From assembly GCA_021785115.1 (NCBI GenBank), contig JAJYGO010000353.1, forward strand, positions 1-12,774: DNA of 12,774 nucleotides. The letters run 5' to 3'. The position numbers and the translations under genes are program-made. The notes beneath the pieces are model-generated. The model searched no databases. It was not told where the DNA came from and saw only the letters and a list, made by a program, of their open reading frames with translations. This document shows, piece after piece, positions 6,606 through 12,774 of this stretch (position 1 is the first letter of the stretch; the number at the start of each line of letters is the position of its first letter). Source of the DNA: Chloroflexota bacterium (lineage in GTDB: Bacteria; Chloroflexota; Limnocylindria; Limnocylindrales; CSP1-4).

Positions 6606-8993
6606 GTGATCGGCGAGGCCGACACCTGCCGCCAGTACGTCGAGCCGAAGCTGAACGGGGCCGGCTGGGACGAGCCGCCGCATTCCTACACCGAGCAGGT
6701 CACCTTCACCGACGGCCGAATCGTCGTCACCGGCGGCAGGGCCCGCCGCCGCCCGGGACGCCGCGCCGACTACCTCCTGCGGCTCACCCGCGACTTCCCG
6801 ATCGCCGTCGTCGAGGCGAAGGCGGCCCACAAGTCGCCCGGCGACGGGCTCCAGCAGGCCAAGGACTACGCCCAGATCCTCGACCTGCGGTTCGCCTACT
6901 CGACCAACGGCCACGGGATCGTCGAGTTCGACTTCGCCACCGGCCTGGAGCGCGAGCTCGACGCCTTCCCCTCGCCGGACGAGCTCTGGGCGCGATACCG
7001 CCGCGCGGCCGACCTCGACGACCCGAGGGCAGACCGCGTCCTCGCCCCGGCATACCACGACTCGGGCAAGACGCCGCGGTACTACCAGCAGATCGCCATC
7101 AACCGCACCGTCCAGGCCATCCTCGGCGGGCAGCGGCGCGCGCTCCTCACCATGGCCACCGGGACCGGCAAGACGGTCGTCGCCTTCCAGATCTGCTGGA
7201 AGCTCTGGTCGTCGGGCTGGTCGCGGGACGGCGGTAGGGCCAAGCCCCGCATCCTGTACCTCGCCGACCGGAACATCCTCGTCGACGACCCGAAGGACCG
7301 GATCTTCGCGCCGTTCGCCGACGCGCGGTGGAAGATCGAGGGCGGGGAGGCGGTCAAGTCCCGCGAGCTCTACTTCTCGACCTACCAGTCGATCGCGGAG
7401 GACGAGGCGCGGCCCGGCCTGTACCGCGAGTACCCGCGCGACTTCTTCGACCTCGTCATCGTGGACGAGGCGCACCGCGGGAGCGCGCGAGACGAGAGCC
7501 GCTGGCGCGACATCCTCGAGTGGTTCGCCCCGGCCCACCAGCTCGGGATGACGGCGACCCCGCTGCGGGAGGAGAACCGCAACACCTACGAGTACTTCGG
7601 CGCCCCGGTCTACACCTACAGCCTCCGCCAGGGGATCGAGGACGGGTTCCTCGCGCCGTACCGCGTCCACCGGGTGGTGACCTCCTACGACGCGGCGGGG
7701 TGGCGCCCGAGCCAGGGTGAGATCGACCGCTACGGCCGCGAGATCCCCGACGAGGAGTACGGGACGGCCGACTTCGAGCGGATCATCGCGCTCCGGGCGC
7801 GCACCGAGGCGATCGCCCGGCACCTGAGCGACTTCCTGCGGGCGACCGACCGGTACGCCAAGACCATCGTCTTCTGCGTCGACCAGGACCACGCCGACGA
7901 GATGCGGCGGGCGCTGTCCAACGCGAACGCCGACCTGGTCGCCGACGACGCGGACTGGGTGTGCCGGGTGACCGCGGACGAGGGGATGGTCGGGCGCGCG
8001 CACCTCGGCCACTTCCAGGAGCTCGAGACGGCGACGCCCGCGATCCTCACGACCTCGCAGCTCCTCACCACGGGTGTCGACGCCCCGACCACCAAGAACA
8101 TCGTGATCGCGCGCGTGGTCAACTCCATGGTCGAGTTCAAGCAGATCATCGGCCGCGGCACGCGGGTGCGCGACGACTACGGGAAGCTCTTCTTCACCAT
8201 CCACGACTACACGGGGTCGGCGACGCGGCTGTTCGCGGACCCCGCCTTCGACGGCGAGCCGGCGAGCGTCACCGAGGAGTCGATCGACGACGACGGCGCC
8301 ACGATCGAGTCCACCTACGAGGAGGCCGACGAGCACGGCGGAGCCGAGGGCGGCACCGCGGAGGCCGGGGCCGGGCTCCAGGGCGGCGTCATCCAGTCCG
8401 ACGACGTCGAGCCGGCGGGGCCGCGCAAGTACTACGTCGACGGCGGGACGGTCGAGATCGCTGCTCACCTCGTCTACGAGCTCGACCCGAGCGGCCGGCA
8501 GCTGCGGGTCGTCAAGTTCACCGACTACACGGCGGACCAGGTCCGGACGCTGTTCCCCTCGGCGGCCGACCTCCGCCAGGCGTGGCAGTCCGCCGACGGC
8601 CGGTCCGGCGTGATCGAGGAGCTCGAGCGCCGCGGCATCGACTTCGCCGAGGTTGCCGCGGCGGCGGGCCACCCGGACGCCGACCCGTTCGACCTGCTCT
8701 GTTTCCTCGCCTTCAGCTCGCCGCTGCGGTCCCGCCGGGAACGGGCCGACCGGGTGCGCCGCGACGAGGCGGCCTTCCTCGGCCAGTACGGCCAGGAGGC
8801 GCGCGCGGTCCTCGACGCGCTCCTGGACAAGTACGCTGAGCACGGCACCGCCCAGTTCAAGATCCCCGACATCCTGAAGGTGCCGCCCATCTCCGAGCGC
8901 GGCAACGTGCTCGAGATCGCGGCGGCGTTCGGCGGGGCGGAGCAGCTCCGCGGGGCCGTCGCCCAGCTTCAGTCGCTGTTGTACGCGGGATAG
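6606..8993 (+). CDS. hsdR: Type I restriction enzyme, R subunit (helicase-nuclease)
   Basis: A 795-residue motor and nuclease subunit that translocates DNA and cuts at a distance from the recognition site, in complex with the methyltransferase/specificity subunit. The N-terminal PD-(D/E)XK nuclease shows D55 and E70-x-K72 (VVEAKA). The SF2 helicase core follows: RYYQQIAI near 158, Walker A ATGTGKT at 184-190, DEAH at 287-290, TATP at 316-319 and QIIGRGTR at 513-520. The C-terminal third resembles the EcoEI-type R C-terminal domain, which docks on the methyltransferase. An acidic, glycine-rich stretch at about 555-603 looks like a linker. Length is on the short side for HsdR, as in EcoEI-like enzymes. 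It leads a four-gene operon; the stop is seven bases before the next start. All catalytic residues are present, so activity is likely. Confidence 0.93.
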   Translation: MIGEADTCRQYVEPKLNGAGWDEPPHSYTEQVTFTDGRIVVTGGRARRRPGRRADYLLRLTRDFPIAVVEAKAAHKSPGDGLQQAKDYAQILDLRFAYSTNGHGIVEFDFATGLERELDAFPSPDELWARYRRAADLDDPRADRVLAPAYHDSGKTPRYYQQIAINRTVQAILGGQRRALLTMATGTGKTVVAFQICWKLWSSGWSRDGGRAKPRILYLADRNILVDDPKDRIFAPFADARWKIEGGEAVKSRELYFSTYQSIAEDEARPGLYREYPRDFFDLVIVDEAHRGSARDESRWRDILEWFAPAHQLGMTATPLREENRNTYEYFGAPVYTYSLRQGIEDGFLAPYRVHRVVTSYDAAGWRPSQGEIDRYGREIPDEEYGTADFERIIALRARTEAIARHLSDFLRATDRYAKTIVFCVDQDHADEMRRALSNANADLVADDADWVCRVTADEGMVGRAHLGHFQELETATPAILTTSQLLTTGVDAPTTKNIVIARVVNSMVEFKQIIGRGTRVRDDYGKLFFTIHDYTGSATRLFADPAFDGEPASVTEESIDDDGATIESTYEEADEHGGAEGGTAEAGAGLQGGVIQSDDVEPAGPRKYYVDGGTVEIAAHLVYELDPSGRQLRVVKFTDYTADQVRTLFPSAADLRQAWQSADGRSGVIEELERRGIDFAEVAAAAGHPDADPFDLLCFLAFSSPLRSRRERADRVRRDEAAFLGQYGQEARAVLDALLDKYAEHGTAQFKIPDILKVPPISERGNVLEIAAAFGGAEQLRGAVAQLQSLLYAG

Positions 8994-9000
8994 GAGACCG

Positions 9001-9996
9001 ATGGCCGAACCGACCTACTGGGGCATCCACGCCAACTTCGGCCTGGCGAGCGCGCTGTTCCTCACGAAGGGCCGGATCGCGATCGGCTGGCCCGAGGTGG
9101 GCGACCTCACGCCCTACGCAAGCGACCGCGAGGCCCTCAAGGCGGCGCTCAAGTCCGCCTACCCCCACGCCAAGCCGGGGGCCATCCCCGTGTACGCCGG
9201 CGAGCTCCACCGGTTCGCCGCCGAGATGGCGGACGGCGACATCGTCCTCTACCGGCCGAAGGGCTCGTCCAGCGTCCACATCGGCCGGGTCAGCGGGCCG
9301 TACGTCTTCGACCCGGCCGCGAGCCCCGAGTACCCGAACATGCGGCCCGTCGCCTGGGTCCGCGAGGTGCCGATCACCGACCTGAGCCAGGGGGCCCTCT
9401 ACGAGCTCGGCTCGGCGCTTAGCTTCTTCCAGATCAAGTCGTACGCAGACGAGTGGGCGGCGCTCGCCTCCGGCGGGAAGCCGGTGGTGGAACCGGAGGG
9501 CGACGAGAGCGTCGCCGAGGTGTCCGCGGCGACCGAGCAGAACACCCGGGACTTCATCCAGAAGCGCCTGGCCCAGATGCTCAAGGGACACCCCTTCGCC
9601 CACTTCGTGGCCGACCTGCTCCGCACAATGGGGTACCGGACGCGCGTGGCGCCGGTGGGGGCGGACGGCGGGGTCGACATCATCGCCCACCGCGACGAGC
9701 TCGGGTTCGAGCCGCCGATCATCCGCGTCCAGGTGAAGAGCTCCGGCGGGTCCGTTGGCGGGCCGATGGTCGCCGAGCTCCTCGGCAACCTGGGGCCCAC
9801 CGACCACGGCCTCTTCGTAACGCTGGGCTCCTTCGCCCCGCAGGCGAGGCAGAAGGCCGGCAACCGGGTCCGACTCATCGACGGTGAGGAGCTCGTCGAC
9901 CTGACCCTCGCCCACTACGAGGACCTCGACTCACGCTACAAGGCTGTAATCCCCCTCAAGCGCATGTACGTCCCGCAGCCGCCGTCCGAGGAGTAG
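9001..9996 (+). CDS. Mrr-type restriction endonuclease with EVE/PUA-like N-terminus
   Basis: A 331-residue protein. The C-terminal half carries the Mrr catalytic core: GADGGVDII (D226) and the VQVKS strand (Q244-x-K246), the Q-variant of the PD-(D/E)XK site. The N-terminal part (residues 6-125: YWGIHANFG, RIAIGWPEVGDL, MADGDIVLYRPKG, HIGRVSGPYVF) matches a PUA/EVE-like fold often fused to Mrr nucleases and thought to read modified bases. Enzymes with this start are frequent beside type I systems. The ATG has AGGAG nine bases upstream, overlapping the hsdR stop, so it is cotranscribed. Likely role: a type IV-like activity against modified DNA, or an accessory nuclease of the type I complex; the sequence does not decide between them. 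Confidence 0.85.
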   Translation: MAEPTYWGIHANFGLASALFLTKGRIAIGWPEVGDLTPYASDREALKAALKSAYPHAKPGAIPVYAGELHRFAAEMADGDIVLYRPKGSSSVHIGRVSGPYVFDPAASPEYPNMRPVAWVREVPITDLSQGALYELGSALSFFQIKSYADEWAALASGGKPVVEPEGDESVAEVSAATEQNTRDFIQKRLAQMLKGHPFAHFVADLLRTMGYRTRVAPVGADGGVDIIAHRDELGFEPPIIRVQVKSSGGSVGGPMVAELLGNLGPTDHGLFVTLGSFAPQARQKAGNRVRLIDGEELVDLTLAHYEDLDSRYKAVIPLKRMYVPQPPSEE

Positions 9997-10005
9997 GCGA
10001 CCGAT

Positions 10006-12138
10006 ATGAGCCCGCGAACCAGGGCTGCGTCAGCCGCGCCCGTCACCACTGCTAATCGGCTGTCCAGCATTGTCAAGTCTGCCCGCGACATCATGCGGAA
10101 GGACAAGGGCCTGAACGGCGACCTCGACCGGCTGCCGATGCTCACCTGGATCATGTTCCTCAAGTTCCTCGACGACATCGAGCGGGCTCGGGAGACCGAG
10201 GCTGAGATGGCTGGTGAGCGATTCGTGCCGGCCATAGAAGCCCCCTATCGCTGGCGGGATTGGGCATCTCCGGACGATGGCATCACCGGGGAAGCCTTGA
10301 TCGCCTTTGTAAACAACGAACGCGTGGTGCTGCCCAGCGGCGCGCCGGGCGCAGGCCTGTTTGCCTATCTACGGGGACTTCAAGGGGCCAATGGCGGCGA
10401 TCGGCGTGACGTAATCGCGACCGTGTTCCGCGGTGCCATCAATCGGATGATCAACGGCTACCTGCTCCGCGATGTCATCAACAAGGTGGACGAGATCCAC
10501 TTCGAAAGCTCTGACGAGATCCACACACTCGGCACGCTCTACGAGTCAATGCTCCGGGAGATGCGCGACGCGGCTGGTGACTCGGGGGAGTTCTACACAC
10601 CTCGCCCGGTCGTCCGGTTCATGGTGGAGGTCACGGAGCCGACGCTCGGCGAGACAGTGCTTGACCCAGCGTGTGGGACGGGTGGTTTCCTCGTTGAGTC
10701 GTACCTACGGATGTTGCGGTCGGCCGCGACAGTTGAGGATCGCCAGCTTCTCGAATCGGCGATCCTCGGCGGAGAGGCAAAGCCCCTCCCGTACCTCCTC
10801 GCGCAGATGAACCTCCTTCTGCACGGAATGGACCTGCCACGGATAAGCCCCGGCAACAGCCTTGCCGTGCGCGTCTCGGAGATAGGCGAGCGCGACCGCG
10901 TCGACGTAATCCTCACCAATCCTCCGTTCGGAGGAGAGGAGGAGCGGGGCATCCAGGACGGGTTTCCCCCAGATCGTCAAACCGCCGAGACGGCGCTCCT
11001 TTTCCTTCAGCTGATCATGCGGAAGCTCCGGCGGAGACCTGGGCCAACTGGGCAGCCAAGTCGTGCCGCCGTGGTTGTGCCAAATGGAACCCTGTTTGGG
11101 GCCGGGATCGCGGAACGAGTTAGACGAGATCTGATCGAGGAATTCAACCTGCACACCGTCGTGCGACTGCCGGGGTCCGTCTTCGCTCCGTATACGCCGA
11201 TCCCAACGAACATCCTCTTCTTCGACACGCGAGGAAGAACCGACCAAGTTTGGTTCTACCAGCAGCCAGGGCCGGAGGGTCGACAGCGCTACACAAAGAC
11301 TAGGCCAATCACGTTCGCCGAATTCAATGCCTGCATAAGCTGGTGGTCGAAGCGGGAGGCTGGCGCCAACGCGTGGGTGGTCTCGGCCGAGGACCTTCGG
11401 CGTCAGGCATACAACCTCGACCAGTCGCCGCCCCGTGCCGAGGCAGTCAGACCCGGGACCATGTCCGAGGCAATCAAGTCCGCGGGACGACATGCCCGCG
11501 ACCTGCTTGGGACTCTCGATGATGTCCACGAGCTCGCTGCCAGCTCCGCGGCGCGCGCAGGTGCGCCAATCGCGACCTTCGAGTCGATCATGACTCAGCG
11601 CAAGGAGTTCATCCGCATCTCAGACGACTCGGAGTACAAGCGATGTCGAGTGCGCTTGAGAGGACAAGGCGTCGTTCTCCGCGACGTAGTCAGAGGGGCG
11701 GACGTGAAGACGAAGTCGCAGCAGCAGTGCCGTCCGGGGGAGCTTCTAGTTGCTGAGATCGATGCGAAGCTTGGAGGGTTTGCGATCGTCCCCCCCGACC
11801 TCGAAGGGGCGATCGTCAGCAGCCACTACTTCCTGTTTGAGCTGGATGACACGAAGGTCGAACGGGAGTATCTCGGCTACTTCCTGAGGACCCGGGCGTT
11901 TCAAGAGCAGGTCTCGGCACAGGGATCGACGAACTACGCATCAATCAGGCCGGCCCAGGTCCTTGCCTATCAGATGCCTCTTCCATCCCTGCCAGAGCAG
12001 GCAAGGATTGCCCAGCAGGTCGGGGCCATCCTGCAACGTCTCGAGAGTCTGCGAGCGAACCTGGCGGATCTCACGAGCGATGCGGAACAGGCAGGCGAGC
12101 TAGCCCTCGCCGAAGCCTTCGAAATGCCTCGCACCTAG
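10006..12138 (+). CDS. hsdM: Type I methyltransferase fused to a single-domain specificity subunit (HsdM-HsdS)
   Basis: A 710-residue fusion. Residues 15-165 form the helical N-terminal HsdM domain. The adenine methyltransferase core follows, with SAM motif DPACGTGGF at 220-228 and catalytic NPPF at 305-308. Residues about 525-665 resemble one HsdS target recognition domain (QRKEFIRISD, GELLVAEIDAKLGGFAIVP, SSHYFLFEL, SLPEQARIAQQV), then a heptad-like helix to the end. A normal HsdS has two such domains; no separate hsdS is present. A half-S subunit usually has to dimerise, which predicts a palindromic, bipartite recognition site. The gene starts nine bases after the Mrr-like gene. Its base composition (53-58% G+C in sampled lines) is clearly lower than the genes before it (65-73%), suggesting separate acquisition. 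Confidence 0.9.
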   Translation: MSPRTRAASAAPVTTANRLSSIVKSARDIMRKDKGLNGDLDRLPMLTWIMFLKFLDDIERARETEAEMAGERFVPAIEAPYRWRDWASPDDGITGEALIAFVNNERVVLPSGAPGAGLFAYLRGLQGANGGDRRDVIATVFRGAINRMINGYLLRDVINKVDEIHFESSDEIHTLGTLYESMLREMRDAAGDSGEFYTPRPVVRFMVEVTEPTLGETVLDPACGTGGFLVESYLRMLRSAATVEDRQLLESAILGGEAKPLPYLLAQMNLLLHGMDLPRISPGNSLAVRVSEIGERDRVDVILTNPPFGGEEERGIQDGFPPDRQTAETALLFLQLIMRKLRRRPGPTGQPSRAAVVVPNGTLFGAGIAERVRRDLIEEFNLHTVVRLPGSVFAPYTPIPTNILFFDTRGRTDQVWFYQQPGPEGRQRYTKTRPITFAEFNACISWWSKREAGANAWVVSAEDLRRQAYNLDQSPPRAEAVRPGTMSEAIKSAGRHARDLLGTLDDVHELAASSAARAGAPIATFESIMTQRKEFIRISDDSEYKRCRVRLRGQGVVLRDVVRGADVKTKSQQQCRPGELLVAEIDAKLGGFAIVPPDLEGAIVSSHYFLFELDDTKVEREYLGYFLRTRAFQEQVSAQGSTNYASIRPAQVLAYQMPLPSLPEQARIAQQVGAILQRLESLRANLADLTSDAEQAGELALAEAFEMPRT

Positions 12139-12203
12139 CGCGACGCCCTCCCACGGAGGTGCCTCGTCCCCGTGCCCGTCAACCGCTGAGGACAATTCAG
12201 GCC

Positions 12204-12446
12204 ATGACCTACTTGGAAGCAGCCATCACAGTCCTTCGGGATGGCGATCACCCTCTGTCCACGCAGGAGATCACCGCCGAGGCGATTGCCAGAGGCTTGA
12301 TTGCGCCGATTGGCAAGACACCGGCAAACACCATGAGCGCACAGCTCTATCTGGCAGCAAAGCGGAGCCCACATACTGTCCGACGCCTCTCCATCCCGGG
12401 TCGGACCAGGGCACGCCGTGACACGGTCAAGTGGACGGTGCCGTGA
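12204..12446 (+). CDS. Stand-alone HARE-HTH domain protein
   Basis: An 80-residue protein whose first 60 residues match the HARE-HTH domain: MTYLEAAITVLRDGDHPLST, then EITAEAIARGLI and TPANTMSAQLYLA. This domain is known from the RNA polymerase delta subunit, from restriction endonucleases and from eukaryotic chromatin proteins, where it is proposed to bind modified or distorted DNA. The C-terminus is basic (RRLSIPGRTRARRD). A GAGGA about 11 bases upstream supports ATG 12204; an upstream in-frame ATG at 12159 would overlap nothing but lacks a site. It lies 65 bases after the methyltransferase gene on the same strand, so it is probably part of the restriction operon, perhaps as a regulator or modified-DNA sensor. 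After its TGA the same frame stays open to the window end, so it could also be the head of a broken longer protein. Confidence 0.75.
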   Translation: MTYLEAAITVLRDGDHPLSTQEITAEAIARGLIAPIGKTPANTMSAQLYLAAKRSPHTVRRLSIPGRTRARRDTVKWTVP

Positions 12447-12774
12447 ACGGACTGGGGGACCGAAGTTCCCTGCCATAGCCGCCGACCCAAGTTCTTGGAC
12501 AAAACCACTCGCGACGACGCCGCCCGAGCGGAGGGCGGACATCGGAGCGGGTGGGAGAGTGCCGACCGGAGGGGAATCGCTGCTTGCTGGACTCTCGGTG
12601 TAGCGACTGCGCTGGGGATGCCCGTTATGGTCCCCGTTCCGATCCCACCCGGCGGGGCCGATCGTGCGCGGGAATTTGAACTCCTGGATCTCGCCCGAAC
12701 GGCAGTCCCGGGCACGCGGCTGACCCTCGGCCCTCCATCCTTCGACCTGGCAAGAGCAGGCCTCGAGTCGGTAG
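12447..12774. other. Terminal stretch without a confident gene
   Basis: No RNA gene, repeat array or recognisable protein was found here. One plus-strand frame, continuous with the HARE-HTH frame beyond its stop, is open for all 109 codons; long open frames are common by chance at this G+C, so this alone is weak. A 9-base inverted repeat (CGGGTGGGA at 12548-12556, TCCCACCCG at 12643-12651) encloses 86 bases; it does not fold as a tRNA and may be chance. Confidence 0.4.
12618..12774 (+). CDS. Possible start of an unidentified gene, cut by window edge
   Basis: From ATG 12618 the frame runs open for 52 codons to the edge, beginning MPVMVPVPIPPGG and continuing with a plausible mix of helices and strands (AREFELLDLARTAVPG, RLTLGPPSFDLARAG). 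Codon choice is GC-biased at third positions as in real genes nearby. A TTG at 12495 would give a longer version. There is no clear ribosome site for either, and I recognise no family. It may be host DNA beyond the restriction island. Confidence 0.3.
   Translation, partial: MPVMVPVPIPPGGADRAREFELLDLARTAVPGTRLTLGPPSFDLARAGLESV

Noticed and set aside
6576..8843. Minus-strand open frame of about 755 codons opposite hsdR
   Set aside because: Antisense shadow of a gene with all helicase and nuclease motifs; its translation has no domain features.
10705..11529. Minus-strand open frame of 274 codons opposite the methyltransferase gene
   Set aside because: It lies against conserved methyltransferase motifs and shows no domain of its own.
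12548..12651. A tRNA gene or attachment site suggested by the paired GGGTGGG and CCCACCC ends
   Set aside because: The T-loop (TTCCGAT) does not fit the TTCRANY pattern, the D arm and a seven-base anticodon loop cannot be drawn, and the 102-base span is too long for most tRNAs.

Overview
The window is GC-rich DNA (about 65-75% G+C in most genes), uses GTG starts freely, and its genes sit close together with 4-base start/stop overlaps. This suggests a high-GC bacterium such as an actinobacterium or a member of the Chloroflexota. I could not place it more precisely. It looks like an accessory region: no housekeeping genes, rRNA or tRNA were recognised. All family calls were made by reading motifs; no search was run.

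Left half (1-5553): a Cas1-like protein on the minus strand runs off the left edge (1-411, 137 residues visible, strong ribosome binding site). Behind it on the same strand is a MerR-like winged-helix protein (486-1325). A short divergent control region with a 14-base direct repeat separates this pair from a plus-strand cassette: a small HTH protein (1433-1900), an eight-cysteine zinc-ribbon protein (1923-2126), an HNH-type nuclease (2123-2575) and a 993-residue family B DNA polymerase with all exonuclease and polymerase motifs (2572-5553). Cas1 + family B polymerase + HNH nuclease + HTH proteins is the gene set of casposons, the self-synthesising transposons that use Cas1 as integrase. I regard this as the most interesting content: a candidate bacterial casposon or a related Cas1/PolB element. 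Terminal repeats and the catalytic half of Cas1 lie outside the window, so this remains a hypothesis.

Right half (5513-12446): a restriction island. A HEPN-like protein of unknown role (5513-6499, minus) faces away from a plus-strand operon: a type I restriction subunit HsdR (6606-8993), an Mrr-type endonuclease with an EVE/PUA-like N-terminus (9001-9996), a methyltransferase fused to a single-target-domain specificity module (10006-12138), and a stand-alone HARE-HTH protein (12204-12446). Together these would restrict unmodified foreign DNA (type I part) and possibly modified DNA (Mrr-like part). Base composition drops from about 70% to about 55-60% G+C at the start of the methyltransferase gene, so the operon looks assembled from pieces of different origin. 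The island could be cargo of the Cas1/PolB element or simply its neighbour.

The last 328 bases (12447-12774) hold no confident gene; one frame stays open to the right edge and may be the start of another gene.
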